Shown here: positions 1 to 9,096 of the stretch, piece after piece
How positions within the stretch are numbered: position 1 is the stretch's first letter
How the letters are laid out: each line of letters begins with the position of its first letter
Assembly: GCA_022360315.1 (NCBI GenBank)
Contig: JAKSDA010000201.1
Location: 1 to 64,000, forward strand
Length of the DNA: 64,000 nt
Direction: 5' to 3'
Origin: Pseudomonadota bacterium
GTDB taxonomy: Bacteria > Myxococcota_A > Polyangia > Haliangiales > Haliangiaceae
Program-made: the position numbers and the translations under genes
Notes under the pieces: generated by a model
Seen by the model: only the letters and a program-made list of their open reading frames with translations
What the model was told of the DNA's origin: nothing
Databases searched by the model: none

Positions 1-176
1 CCTCGGACCGAGCCAGAGCGACGAGGCGCGCCGCCAGTGGGTGGGCGAGGAGTGGAGAATACTGGGTGTATTTGACCGACGAGCAAGCCCGCTGGCGGTG
101 ATGGATCGGCGCTCTGGCGACGCGGAGAGTTTTTGGACCGGTTCTAAGCCGAGGGTGGGGTCTTTCCGGCCGGGCA

Positions 177-302
177 TCAACCGCGATCGGCTGGCACCTG
201 ATCGGGCAGTTCGCCGGCCCGGGCGAGCATGATGCGGGCGGCGAGAGGGCCGACGATTTCGAAGATCACAGTTGCACCGACGACCAGAGACATCAGGAGG
301 CC
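177..302 (-). pseudogene. 3' remnant of a cation:proton antiporter gene
   Basis: About 41 codons read on the minus strand end in a stop and give the phrase LVVGATVIFEIVGPLAARIM followed by LARAGEL. This hydrophobic helix plus 'EIVGP..AR..L.RAGE' tail is typical of the last transmembrane segment of CPA-type Na+(K+)/H+ antiporters. Upstream of the phrase the frame stays open, but the sequence becomes Arg/Pro/Ser-rich and no longer resembles a membrane protein. I read it as the tail of a gene whose 5' part was lost. The identification rests on pattern memory of the family, so it is moderate. Confidence 0.5.
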
Positions 303-585
303 GGCCCCCGGCCGAGAATCTGGCCGAGACACTGAGCCCGAGCGTACCCACCCTGTCGGGCCGGCTGAGCGCCGAAGGCATGTCGCACAAGGCCCTCCTA
401 AACGAAGTTCGCTCCGAGTTGGCGCGGCGCTATGTGAGCGGTCAAGCCCTGGTACTCTGCGGCCGCGCACTCGAATTGGACAGACAGGCCGCATCCGTAT
501 CGGTCGTCGGTATCAGTATTGGACAACCCAGAGCGGGATTGCCTCGGCCGGGGCAGTTGCTGGACCCAAACGCCGGTTCACTACA

Positions 586-620
586 CACGATCACGTTGGA
601 AAGGCTCCAACGTGATCGTG
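586..620. repeat. Perfect 15-base inverted repeat with 5-base loop
   Basis: Arms 586-600 and 606-620 are exact reverse complements (core cgatcacgttgga / tccaacgtgatcg) around the loop aaggc. There is no T-run on either side, so it is not a canonical intrinsic terminator. It may be a cruciform-type site or an operator. It lies directly before the 18-base tandem repeat. Confidence 0.75.
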
Positions 621-627
621 CGCGGCC

Positions 628-681
628 CGACCGCTTCGCGTTTGGCGACCGCTTCGCGTTTGGCGACCGCTTCGCGTTCGG
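628..681. repeat. Three tandem copies of an 18-base unit
   Basis: The unit cgaccgcttcgcgtttgg occurs at 628-645, 646-663 and 664-681, with a single change (t to c) in the third copy. The unit length is a multiple of three, but no supported gene covers it. It begins eight bases after the perfect hairpin. Confidence 0.9.
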
Positions 682-1136
682 GTTATCATTTTTGGGCAAA
701 GCCCTCGGCCGGGCAGCTCGGCCGTTGGCCTCGCAACAGAAACACCTCGTTTGATCCACAACCAATGTGTTTCTGTTTAGCGGTCGGATGGGAGAGTCGT
801 GTTTGTCTGTCGGCTGTATAGACGCGCGTGTTCTCGACTGTGTAGACTGGCTACCCTCTGCGCTGTAACTCCGAGATGGCTCGACTTGCTCCCGGTTCCA
901 GAGCGTCCCAACGCGCGACGGCGCAATCAGGCAGGGTTCGAGCGCCAGCGAGCGCTACTGAACGCGTATGGAGCCTCGTACGAAACGCGTGCGCACACGA
1001 TGGTCACGCGCATATTTTTACGCACGCGCATCATTTGCTCGTATACGCGCATCATTTGCGTACGGGCGCATGTGGTAGGCGTTTCGCTGCTCGGTTTGCA
1101 TGGCGTATGGAGAAGTCCGACCACTGACTGCCCCCA

Positions 1137-2609
1137 GTGAGCACGCCAATGACGCCAACAACGCCCGAGTGGGTGAAGAACGCTGTTTTTTACCAAATTT
1201 TTCCCGACCGGTTTTCGCGCAGTCCGCGGACCCACCATCCGCCCGGTATTGAACTCAAACCCTGGGGCAGTCCACCCCAGGAGCAGGGGTATCAGGGAGG
1301 CGATCTGCGGGGCATCGTCGATCGCCTCGATTACCTGCAGGAACTCGGTATTACGGCATTCTATCTCAATCCGATCTTCGCCTCGGCATCCAACCACCGT
1401 TACCACACGTTTGATTATTTGCAGGTCGACCCACTCCTGGGCGGTAACGAGGCACTGCGAGAGCTTCTGGACGAGGCCCATGCGCGCAACATGAAAGTCG
1501 TGCTGGACGGCGTATTCAACCACGCCAGTCGCGGTTTTTGGCCGTTTCACCACATCCTCGAAAATGGCTCCGACTCACCCTACCTCGACTGGTTTCACAT
1601 CCGCGACTGGCCACTTCGCCCCTATGCCAGCTCGGCACGCAGCCCGAGCAATTACGATTGCTGGGCCAATCTACCCATGTTGCCCAAGCTCAACACCAAC
1701 AATCCCGGCGTTCGCGACTACTTGTTCGGTGTCGCCCGGCATTGGCTGGAATTCGGGATCGATGGATGGCGTCTGGACGTGCCCGATGAAATCGATGACA
1801 GCACGTTCTGGCAGACATTCCGCCAGATCGTCAAGGAGACCAATTCAGACGCCTATCTCTGTGGCGAGATCTGGTACGCCGCACAGCGCTGGCTGCGCGG
1901 CGACCAGTTCGATGCTGTGATGAATTACCCATTTATGCGTCTGGCACTGGGCTTCTTCGGATCCGGCACCCTGCGCACGGAGTACAAACAGAACCTTCTC
2001 GAGTTCGAAGCCCTCGATGTGTCCGCATTTGCCAGCGCCATCGACGGAATGCACGGTCTTTATGACTGGGCGATCAATTTTGTTCAGCTCAATCTGCTCG
2101 ACAGCCACGACACTGCGCGGGCGCTTTCCATTGTCGGTGGAGACAAAGATGCCCTCCGGCTGAGCGCGTTATTCCAGATGGTCATGCCCGGTGCGCCCTG
2201 TATCTATTACGGGGATGAAATCGGTATGTCGAGTGCGGGCGATCCTCATTGCAGAGCCGCCTTTCCGTGGCACGACGAAAGCGTGTGGGACATGGACCTC
2301 TTGCACTTTTACCGCCGGGCCACCGCGCTGCGCCACCGCTACCCAGTATTGCGTACAGGGACATTTCGCGCCCTTCACGCCGGCGACGATGTCTATGCGT
2401 TTCATCGCGGCCACGACCGCCAGGAAGCAGTCGTGGCGTTTAATGTCGCAACAGAACCGCGTTCGCTGCGGGTTGCTCGCAGCGAACTCTCCGTTGGCAC
2501 GTGGCGAACGGTCTGGCCCGAGCCAGACGGATCGCACCATCAAGGCGGTTCACAAGCTCTCCTCTTGACTGTGCCAGCGCGTTCCGCTGTGGTCTTGATC
2601 GGCGAGTAA
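1137..2609 (+). CDS. GH13 alpha-amylase-family glycosidase (neopullulanase/cyclomaltodextrinase-like)
   Basis: Predicted cytoplasmic alpha-glucan hydrolase acting on maltodextrins or cyclodextrins. The 490-residue protein has the GH13 barrel: an N-terminal VFYQIFPDRF motif, DGVFNH (conserved region I), GWRLDVPDE with the nucleophile at D214, CGEIW with acid/base E244 and LLDSHDTAR with the transition-state Asp D325. A short C-terminal beta domain follows. It lacks the N-terminal CBM34 domain of classical neopullulanases, so it resembles the shorter GH13_20-type enzymes; the exact specificity is not readable. The frame opens with GTG at 1137; an ATG at 1149 (MTPTTPEW) is an equally good start and neither has a strong ribosome-binding site. 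No signal peptide. It is alone on plus, with a polyphosphate glucokinase nearby on minus that could use released glucose. Confidence 0.88.
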   Translation: MSTPMTPTTPEWVKNAVFYQIFPDRFSRSPRTHHPPGIELKPWGSPPQEQGYQGGDLRGIVDRLDYLQELGITAFYLNPIFASASNHRYHTFDYLQVDPLLGGNEALRELLDEAHARNMKVVLDGVFNHASRGFWPFHHILENGSDSPYLDWFHIRDWPLRPYASSARSPSNYDCWANLPMLPKLNTNNPGVRDYLFGVARHWLEFGIDGWRLDVPDEIDDSTFWQTFRQIVKETNSDAYLCGEIWYAAQRWLRGDQFDAVMNYPFMRLALGFFGSGTLRTEYKQNLLEFEALDVSAFASAIDGMHGLYDWAINFVQLNLLDSHDTARALSIVGGDKDALRLSALFQMVMPGAPCIYYGDEIGMSSAGDPHCRAAFPWHDESVWDMDLLHFYRRATALRHRYPVLRTGTFRALHAGDDVYAFHRGHDRQEAVVAFNVATEPRSLRVARSELSVGTWRTVWPEPDGSHHQGGSQALLLTVPARSAVVLIGE

Positions 2610-2709
2610 CTGCCCTGCCCGGCATCGGACGCGCTGTCCCAACTGGAACCGCCGAGCTGTTGCAGCTGCGAGTTGTTTGGCGCTGATCGTGCGGACCGCG
2701 GATGCCCGG

Positions 2710-2895
2710 CTACTCGTCGGCGAGCGGCTGCGGACCCCACACGATGTGCGCGATATCGGGATCCTCGTTGTCGTCAACCGCCGGCCGCGCCACGCGCTCC
2801 TCTTTGCGAAGCTTTCGCCGCTCGGCCTTGTCCTGCTTGCGCTGTTTCCGCAGTTGTTCTTTCCGCCGTTTTTCGAAGGTTGCTCTCGGCTTCAT
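2710..2895 (-). CDS. Small highly basic hypothetical protein
   Basis: The protein has 61 residues. Its N-terminal two thirds are a charged helix beginning MKPRATFEKRRKEQ, rich in Lys/Arg/Gln/Glu, followed by an acidic tail (VDDNEDPDI). The ATG at 2895 is preceded by AAGG at a good distance (aataaggcgctg). A GTG at 2913 would add six residues. The charge pattern fits a nucleic-acid- or ribosome-associated small protein, but I do not recognise a named family. It lies downstream of the glucokinase gene on the same strand, about 100 bases away. Confidence 0.65.
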   Translation of the reverse strand: MKPRATFEKRRKEQLRKQRKQDKAERRKLRKEERVARPAVDDNEDPDIAHIVWGPQPLADE

Positions 2896-2996
2896 CAGCG
2901 CCTTATTTACCACGTTTTGGCTCCATGTGGCTCGCGTATGACACCACTACCTGGCACACCGCTACAGCGATCACCGGTCCAGACATCGGACTACTG

Positions 2997-3794
2997 TCAC
3001 CCCTGGCTACCAGCCGCGTCGGCCAATTGTAACGCAGCAGTTGCGCCAGAGCTGGACAGGCCGCGTTCGGCACCGCCCAGTGCGGCGCCGATGATGCCGG
3101 CTTCGTTGCGCAGCTGGGCCGGTACGACCTCGGTGTCGACGGTCAGATTGGGAATGAATCTGTCGTGTCGTTTACTGGCCCCCCCGCCGATGATGATGAG
3201 TTCAGGCCAGAGATACGCGTGCATGGCCCTCAAGTATCGATCCAGGCGGCGCGTCCATTTTTTCCAGGTCAGCCGTTTTTGTTCGCGAACACTCTCTGCC
3301 GCCCAGGTTTCAGCGTCTCGGCCTTTGATCTCGATGTGTCCCAATTCGGTGTTGGGCACCAGATTGCCGTCGACAAACAGCGCTGTGCCAATGCCGGTGC
3401 CCAGGGTCACGACCAGCACGGTTCCCATTCTGCCCTTGCCCGCGCCCACACGCATCTCGGCCAGACCAGCGGCATCGGCGTCGTTGAGGATCTGGAACGG
3501 ACAGCCGGTGGTGCGTTCGAACAAGTGCTGCGCGTCGGTCCCGATCCAGCTCTTGTCGATGTTCGCCGCGGTGAATACCTGCCCCCACCGTATGACCGCG
3601 GGAAATCCACAGCCGATGGGTCCGGTGTGCTGAAAATGGGTTACCAGCTCGGCAATCGTACCTGCCACTGCATCGGGCGTGGCCGGCCTGGGCGTGAGCA
3701 ACCGGATTCGCTCGGTCCTGAGCTGGCCAGTCGCGATATCGACTGGTGCGGCCTTGATGCCAGTTCCTCCCACATCGACGCCTAAGATGTCCAT
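2997..3794 (-). CDS. ppgK: Polyphosphate glucokinase (ROK family)
   Basis: Phosphorylates glucose to glucose 6-phosphate using inorganic polyphosphate (some family members also use ATP), in the cytoplasm. The 265-residue protein begins [15 protein letters not shown], the phosphate-binding loop of ROK/actin-like kinases. It contains [11 protein letters not shown], the family phrase [10 protein letters not shown] followed by [14 protein letters not shown], and a C-terminal IIIGGGASK. This set is characteristic of PPGK rather than ATP-only ROK glucokinases. The start at 3794 has AGGAG eight bases upstream (caggagcaccgcacc), whereas the longer open frame upstream is unlike coding sequence. Its neighbour, an SGNH hydrolase, is 118 bases upstream on the same strand. 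Confidence 0.9.
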   Translation of the reverse strand: MDILGVDVGGTGIKAAPVDIATGQLRTERIRLLTPRPATPDAVAGTIAELVTHFQHTGPIGCGFPAVIRWGQVFTAANIDKSWIGTDAQHLFERTTGCPFQILNDADAAGLAEMRVGAGKGRMGTVLVVTLGTGIGTALFVDGNLVPNTELGHIEIKGRDAETWAAESVREQKRLTWKKWTRRLDRYLRAMHAYLWPELIIIGGGASKRHDRFIPNLTVDTEVVPAQLRNEAGIIGAALGGAERGLSSSGATAALQLADAAGSQG

Positions 3795-3912
3795 GGTGCG
3801 GTGCTCCTGTGTCGAGACGCCGATTGTAGCGCGCAACCCAACCCGGTGGGGAGCGTGGGGCGCGGCGCTCTCGGGCCGTGCAGGGTCAGGTTGCATCTTT
3901 TCCAGCTCGATC

Positions 3913-5097
3913 TCATGTAGGCGGCTCGGGGCGGGACCCGGGCGTGCACAATGCGGCCTCGACCCGCGGCGCGATGGCGCGCGCGATGTCGCGGTTGAAG
4001 GCAGCCGTATAGTGGACGCGGTCGACGTAGAGCGATTGGTTGCGCCCGGCCTGCAGATCGCCGAGCCACAGCATTTCATCGCCGTAGAGCCATCGTTGTG
4101 CGGCCATCAACTCGTACACTGTGGTCAGCAGGCGCGGCCGGGCAACAAAGTACGCTCCCTCCCGATAGAATGAATGGAAGCGCAGGTTGTAGTTGTACAG
4201 GGGAACGGGTTGCCATACGAATAGGACCGCTACGTCGTGAGCCTTGGCCGTGGCCTCGATGAGACGTTTGTTGGCCTGCCAGCGGCCGACCACGCGGCGA
4301 GTCTGGGCCATGACCGTGTTGTCGTCGACCGAGTCCTCGCGCGGCTCGGGGACGCCAACAATGCGCTTGGCCAGCCTGGCCAGAGCCAGCCTCTTGATAG
4401 CTCGCAGGATCAGCTCGCCATCACTCTCCTCCATGTATTTGGCAAGGGTCTGAGTGAATTTTGGCTCGCCGTCGACAAAATGGACATCGTTGAAGCCGTC
4501 GACAAAGATCGCCATGGCCGGGGAATGTCCGCCGGCCACCAGGTCGTGGAACAAGATCCGCTCCTGGGTGGTATAGTAGTTGGATCGGCCGAAATTATAG
4601 ACCGCGATCCGGTCGCCACAGGGACCCTTGCGGAGTTCGCTCTCGAGCGCCGCGGGAATGGCTTTGTCGTTGGCCACGCCAAAGCCAAACGTGGTGGAAC
4701 CACCAAAGACAAAGATGGTCCTTTTGTCCCGGGCCGGCGGCCAGGGGTGCTGGGCCGAGCTGTGGCGAAATCCCCGGGCGTGAATGTCCACATACTGGCC
4801 GTCGAATTCGGGCTCGCGAAACTGGGTAAACGGTTCATAGATATAGTGGCGGGTCCAGGTCTCGCGCAATAGCTGGCCGATGTCGCGGTCGCTAAAACCG
4901 GGATAAGCCGCGCGCAATTTGTCCATGCCGTGGCTCAAAACGCCTATTTCATCGTCTTCATCGCTACACACGCGCAGCCCGATACTGGCCAGGATATTGG
5001 CTATCACGAAGAACAAAAGGGTATTGGTCGCGAGCAGGGCAAACGCTCTGTAGCCACTGGCCAGTTTGCCCGGGCGTGGGGTCGTGGGTTGCTCCAT
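3913..5097 (-). CDS. Membrane-anchored SGNH/GDSL-type hydrolase
   Basis: 394 residues with one transmembrane segment near residues 20-40 ([16 protein letters not shown]), so the bulk is probably periplasmic. The SGNH blocks are visible: [12 protein letters not shown] with the nucleophile Ser, [12 protein letters not shown], the DGFNDV Asn-containing block, and DRVHYT near the C-terminus with the Asp/His pair. Such enzymes are esterases or O-acetyl hydrolases of envelope polysaccharides; the substrate cannot be read from sequence. It belongs to a same-strand run with the secreted protein upstream (86-base gap). Confidence 0.75.
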   Translation of the reverse strand: MEQPTTPRPGKLASGYRAFALLATNTLLFFVIANILASIGLRVCSDEDDEIGVLSHGMDKLRAAYPGFSDRDIGQLLRETWTRHYIYEPFTQFREPEFDGQYVDIHARGFRHSSAQHPWPPARDKRTIFVFGGSTTFGFGVANDKAIPAALESELRKGPCGDRIAVYNFGRSNYYTTQERILFHDLVAGGHSPAMAIFVDGFNDVHFVDGEPKFTQTLAKYMEESDGELILRAIKRLALARLAKRIVGVPEPREDSVDDNTVMAQTRRVVGRWQANKRLIEATAKAHDVAVLFVWQPVPLYNYNLRFHSFYREGAYFVARPRLLTTVYELMAAQRWLYGDEMLWLGDLQAGRNQSLYVDRVHYTAAFNRDIARAIAPRVEAALCTPGSRPEPPT

Positions 5098-5183
5098 GGC
5101 CTGTTTATTCCCCGCTGGGTATGCGGTTTTGGTCGACTACCGGGCCGGGTGCTGTGGTGGCGAGTTTCTGCTCTCGGCTGGTT

Positions 5184-6383
5184 TCAGGTCCCGCTGCCTC
5201 GCCGCCGAGTGATGACCAGGTGGAAGTACTTTTGCGCGTCCCAATAGCCGTAGCGGAATCGCAGAACGCGATTTGGCTGCGATTCCCACAGCTCGCGAAA
5301 CGCCTGGTTGTGCAGCTCGGAGGCTTCGAGGAACGATCCGGTAAAGCGTCCGAAGGTGATCTGTTCGAAGCCGGCTTTGTCGGCGTGAAGCGGCGGTATT
5401 CCGGTGCTGTCCGAGATCATGAACACCATGTTGGCGAGCAGGTAATCGCGCAGTTTCGAAAAGTAGGCCGTCCACAACAAGTAGCTCGCTGCCTTGGTCA
5501 TGGCTGCGACTTTGCCCTTGGCGAGCAAATGCTTGTGGAGCGGCGAGTCTGGAAAGCGGTCGTTGTTGAGATTGGCCGCGATATGCCGGTGGATCTTGAC
5601 CGGTTTACCGGCCCCGGCCCCGCGCCGGCGAAACCTGAGTTCCATATTTGAAAACGCCACCGAGTAGTCGGTATCGACCCAGCTCATGGCTTTGCGCCGG
5701 GCTTTTTTGGTTTCGAGTGCCGCGATCTCGGACCGGGTGTAGTAGCGCAGCGAGCCGTCGGGCTCGATTCGAAAGAACCTGAGCGAGATCGGCTCGTACT
5801 CCATGATTGCGAGCGCTTGAATGAAGAACGAGAGCTGGCCGGGAATGGGGCCGCGCTCGAGGGTTCTGAGCGCAGCGCTGGCGCTGTCGTGGTTGCGCAA
5901 GAGCCCGAGGACAGCGACGCGGTAAGCGGCGAGGTGATCGCGCAGCGGCTCGCCTGTGAGCCGGGCCAGGCGGCGGGGGTCGCCAGCATGCTCGAGCGAC
6001 ACAGTGGTGATCTCGGTCGCGTCGGGATAGGTCACCAGGGCCGATATCAAGTCGCCGCCACCAAATGGATAAAACACGTGCCGGGGCAGCATAACGGGCC
6101 GATGCGCGGCAAAGAAGGGCAGGGCCTTGCGCACGAATCTGGCGCGAAATTTTTCGATCTCGCGCACCTGGTCGCGGCAATGCATCTCGACGCTGGTCGC
6201 GTCCATACCCGAGCGGCCCGTCCCGCCCACAGACTGGCCCTCGGCGCATGCGACCATCCGGTAGAAGAGCACGGCTTCGGCGGCAAAATCGCGCGCCTTT
6301 TCGGCATGAACGGGGGACGCCGCAAGCATACCGACCGTGCCGAGACAGAAGGCGAGCATGACGGGGCTGGCATTCACTGGCAT
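5184..6383 (-). CDS. Secreted hypothetical protein
   Basis: 399 residues. The start at 6383 has an excellent ribosome-binding site (ccaaggaga directly before ATG) and is followed by a clean signal peptide (MPVNASPVMLAFCLGTVGML ending ASPVHA). The mature part carries FYPFGGGDLISALVTYPDA and, further on, VFMISDSTGIPP. This resembles the 'YPFSGPD...FPDA...DDTGIP' layout of a conserved secreted hypothetical family seen in several phyla, for which I know no function. The longer frame upstream of 6383 is not convincingly coding. It sits between the SGNH hydrolase and the CpXC gene, all on minus. Confidence 0.75.
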   Translation of the reverse strand: MPVNASPVMLAFCLGTVGMLAASPVHAEKARDFAAEAVLFYRMVACAEGQSVGGTGRSGMDATSVEMHCRDQVREIEKFRARFVRKALPFFAAHRPVMLPRHVFYPFGGGDLISALVTYPDATEITTVSLEHAGDPRRLARLTGEPLRDHLAAYRVAVLGLLRNHDSASAALRTLERGPIPGQLSFFIQALAIMEYEPISLRFFRIEPDGSLRYYTRSEIAALETKKARRKAMSWVDTDYSVAFSNMELRFRRRGAGAGKPVKIHRHIAANLNNDRFPDSPLHKHLLAKGKVAAMTKAASYLLWTAYFSKLRDYLLANMVFMISDSTGIPPLHADKAGFEQITFGRFTGSFLEASELHNQAFRELWESQPNRVLRFRYGYWDAQKYFHLVITRRRGSGT

Positions 6384-6468
6384 TCTCCTTGGCCGCGACT
6401 GTCGACTGTATGCCGCCTCGCAGCCAGGGGCAATGCAGGGCGTCGCATGAATGGGCTGGCCCAGTCGG

Positions 6469-7176
6469 TCAGAGGGCGGTCCAGCGCAGCGGTGGGGGCA
6501 GGAAATAGCGCGTGGCACTGGCGAATGTTTTGGCAAACAGGTCGGGATAGGCGCGCTCGAAGTCATCGCGCTTTTGGTCGAGGAATGACAGGATCTTGGC
6601 CGGTGCTGTCATCTGTTTCACGTCGGTGCCACTGTCGAGGTTCAACACCGAAAACAGCAGGGTATCGTCGCGCCGGTCGTCCAGACAGAGTTCGACCGAG
6701 CCCAATTCGATGAGATCGGCCAAACGCTGTTTGATGAGCCACAGCTTGGTACACTCGAGAAGACGGTCGTCGATGCCGAGGCGAAAGACGCGAAGCCTCT
6801 CGGCAAACTGTCGCGAGCCAAAGACCAGACGAGAGGTGAGTTGTTCGGCCGCCCGACTGACCGTATTCGGGGCCATCTGAACGAATTCGCGCTGAAACAC
6901 GCTGGCCACGTGGTCTTCCAGGTAGCGAAACTGCTGCATCTGATCGCGCGGATACATCGCTACCAACTGTTTTTTCGCCAGATGAATGTAGATGACGCCG
7001 CGCTCGGCCAGATACTCATTGCCGCATCGATCGCAGCAGACCAGATGCAATCGGCCCTCGATGATCGCGTCCTCCGCTGCGCCGAGCCGCTGGCCGTTGA
7101 CCGAGTGAAAGAGTTGCGCTTTTTGTACGTGAGAGCATTCGGGACAGCGAACATCGTAGATCGCGAAGCTGCTCAT
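6469..7176 (-). CDS. CpXC-domain protein, last gene of the overlapping DUF4157 operon
   Basis: 235 residues. The N-terminal half has two Cys pairs, CPEC (C11, C14) and CDRC (C48, C51), spaced as in the CpXC domain, a putative zinc-binding module. The remainder is helical and unassigned. ATG at 7176 overlaps the TGA of the upstream gene (ATGA), and a GGAG lies about ten bases before it, so it is translationally coupled. No signal peptide is seen, so it is probably cytoplasmic. Its role can only be inferred from sharing the operon with the DUF4157/annexin-repeat protein. Confidence 0.8.
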   Translation of the reverse strand: MSSFAIYDVRCPECSHVQKAQLFHSVNGQRLGAAEDAIIEGRLHLVCCDRCGNEYLAERGVIYIHLAKKQLVAMYPRDQMQQFRYLEDHVASVFQREFVQMAPNTVSRAAEQLTSRLVFGSRQFAERLRVFRLGIDDRLLECTKLWLIKQRLADLIELGSVELCLDDRRDDTLLFSVLNLDSGTDVKQMTAPAKILSFLDQKRDDFERAYPDLFAKTFASATRYFLPPPLRWTAL

Positions 7177-8192
7177 CGCGGAATTCTCCACGCTCGAACG
7201 TACAGGCTCACCGAGGCAGTGCCGTCGGGGAGCAGGCGGATGCCTGTCTGCTCGGTGCGCTTGACGCCAAAGCGGAGCAGTTCGGCCAGGCTGGCCTGGC
7301 GGTCCGGTGCTGAGATGCCCAAAGCGGTGGCCAGGCCGGCGACCTCGGTGACATGCATGCTGCCCACGTCGATCTTGAGCGCGGCCGGCCCGGGGCGCGC
7401 GCACTCGGTGGAGAGAAAGACGGTTTGCGCACCGCGGTCGCTCACCACGCGACCGGCGATCGATGGCCAGGCGTGCGGCCATCGAGTACCGGCCAGGCGC
7501 CAGGCAATGACGTCGGCAATGGCCCGGCGCACTCGCTCGGCCGTGGCCGGAGCACTGGCCAGGGTGACGTAAGCAATCTGCCGGGATGGCGCGGTGGACG
7601 CGGCTGGCGCGATCTCGACGCCGAGCAGACGAAAATCGGATTTGCCGCAATAGGCGAGAAGATGGCCGGCCACGTTGTGGGTCTGGTCGCGGATGTCTCT
7701 CGACCCAGGTGAGACTGTATTGTCGGTTTGAACGGTCTGGTCATCGACAACGAGAGTGGCCAGCTCGGTGACCACATTGAGGCCAAACCGGCCTCGCATG
7801 TACAGCTGCAGCGCAGCGTCGGGATCGACCGACCATTTTAATCCCCACTGTCTGGCCCCGGTGTTGGCCACAGCGTCGATCCATGCGTCGATCGGCCGGC
7901 CAGCCGGCCGGCCGGCTATTCGATCAACCGGCGCCGGGGCCGACGATGCGCGAGCCAGGGCGCGATAGGCTTGGTAATACGCAGCGGTGTGATTGCCGGT
8001 GACCACGGCAATGGGACCGGCCGGGATACTCCACTGAACCTGGACGAACGAGCCGATATGGGGGCCTACTTGCGACAAGAACGGTTCGAGCTGAGGGGTC
8101 TTGCCGGCGCCGAGCGCCCAGCTGAGTTCGCCCGCCCGATAGGCCCGATCGAGCTCGGCGGCGAGCGTGCCGAGGCGCGGATCAACCGCCAT
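7173..8192 (-). CDS. Unknown protein of the DUF4157 operon (second of two possible paralogues)
   Basis: 339 residues, no signal peptide, no family recognised. Visible features are a conserved-looking IPAGPIAVVTGNH segment, a GRPAGRP low-complexity stretch and a C-terminal strand TGIRLLPDGTASVSLYVRAW. The tail (…LGIS…LAELLRFGVKR… then 'ASVSLYVRAW') has the same layout as the end of the upstream gene ('YLGVRLNRDQPITLKYYCDY'), so the two may be diverged paralogues; an alignment is needed. The ATG at 8192 lies 11 bases inside the preceding gene and its stop overlaps the next start (ATGA). Confidence 0.75.
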   Translation of the reverse strand: MAVDPRLGTLAAELDRAYRAGELSWALGAGKTPQLEPFLSQVGPHIGSFVQVQWSIPAGPIAVVTGNHTAAYYQAYRALARASSAPAPVDRIAGRPAGRPIDAWIDAVANTGARQWGLKWSVDPDAALQLYMRGRFGLNVVTELATLVVDDQTVQTDNTVSPGSRDIRDQTHNVAGHLLAYCGKSDFRLLGVEIAPAASTAPSRQIAYVTLASAPATAERVRRAIADVIAWRLAGTRWPHAWPSIAGRVVSDRGAQTVFLSTECARPGPAALKIDVGSMHVTEVAGLATALGISAPDRQASLAELLRFGVKRTEQTGIRLLPDGTASVSLYVRAWRIPR

Positions 8193-9096
8193 GGCCGCTG
8201 TCCTGAGCATAGTCGCAGTAATATTTGAGCGTGATCGGCTGGTCTCGATTGAGCCGCACACCGAGATATGACAGCTCGTCGACTCCCATTCGGTCGGTGA
8301 GTGCGCGCATTTCGGTTTCGGCCCCGGCTTGCCGATCGATGGCCAGAAGCGCAGCCGCGATGGACGGAGCGATGCCGGGATAGTCGATCTTTACCCACGG
8401 CAACAGCGCCGTTTCGGTAAAACTGATCGACACGAATAGACTGCTGTCGAGATGGGGCCGGGCCAGCGAGTTGTGATACAGCGACCATATGTCGCGGTTG
8501 CCCTCGCCGATGCCCTCGGCGTCGAGTAAACGCTCGATCCGGCCGGCCACAGCGCGCGCAGTGTCGGTGGTTACCCACTGGGATAGGTAGATCTTGTGAT
8601 AGACCGCGCTGCCGGGACGGAGCGCCGCCGAGACAAAGTGGACCGTGGTCTTGCCCAACAAACGGGCAAACTGGCGCACGCGGTCGAGCACATCGTCGGC
8701 GACCCCTTGCACGCCGAGCTGTTCGATGACCCGGTCCACAGTCGGGCGACGGCGAAAATAAAACGCGACCAGGCGGTCGCCATCGCCGCCCCACTCCATT
8801 TTAAAAAATGCCCGCCGGTGCTCGAAGAGATGGGCCAGCACCGTGTGGTAGTGCAGGCCTGGCTCGGGCATGTTCCAGCGCTCCATGACCGAGTGAACCC
8901 GGGACGTGAAACTCTCATCCTCGCCGCGGATCATGAGGCCGGCCCGCTCATTGCCGGGGGCAATAATGACCTCGCCGTAGCTGGCAAGCTCGCCGGCAAA
9001 CAGTTCACATATCTGGCCGACCTCGGTTACCGCAGCAGAGCCGAGCGGATCGGCGATCTGCTCGAGGATCTCGCGCCGGCGGCTGGGAACCGTCAT
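8182..9096 (-). CDS. Unknown protein of the DUF4157 operon (first of two possible paralogues)
   Basis: 304 residues, beginning MTVPSRRREILEQIADPLG, without signal peptide or transmembrane segment. It contains HYHTVLAHLFEHRRAFFKMEW, SQWVTTDTARAVAGRIERLL and a C-terminal LGVRLNRDQPITLKYYCDYA. I recognise no family. The repeated aromatic/charged beta-strand pattern suggests a repeat-built beta/alpha fold, but that is impression, not evidence. ATG at 9096 overlaps the stop of the upstream lipoprotein gene (ATGA). It overlaps the next gene by 11 bases, so expression is likely stoichiometrically coupled. Confidence 0.75.
   Translation of the reverse strand: MTVPSRRREILEQIADPLGSAAVTEVGQICELFAGELASYGEVIIAPGNERAGLMIRGEDESFTSRVHSVMERWNMPEPGLHYHTVLAHLFEHRRAFFKMEWGGDGDRLVAFYFRRRPTVDRVIEQLGVQGVADDVLDRVRQFARLLGKTTVHFVSAALRPGSAVYHKIYLSQWVTTDTARAVAGRIERLLDAEGIGEGNRDIWSLYHNSLARPHLDSSLFVSISFTETALLPWVKIDYPGIAPSIAAALLAIDRQAGAETEMRALTDRMGVDELSYLGVRLNRDQPITLKYYCDYAQDSGHGG

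Larger units (their letters stand above)
1..1136. other. Largely non-coding left end
   Basis: Apart from the antiporter remnant, a hairpin and an 18-base tandem repeat (listed separately), I see no convincing gene here. The open frames have the biased composition of shadow frames. Around 1012-1070 the words cgcgcatcatttg and tacgc recur irregularly, which suggests local duplication. The region looks like decayed or intergenic DNA. Confidence 0.5.
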
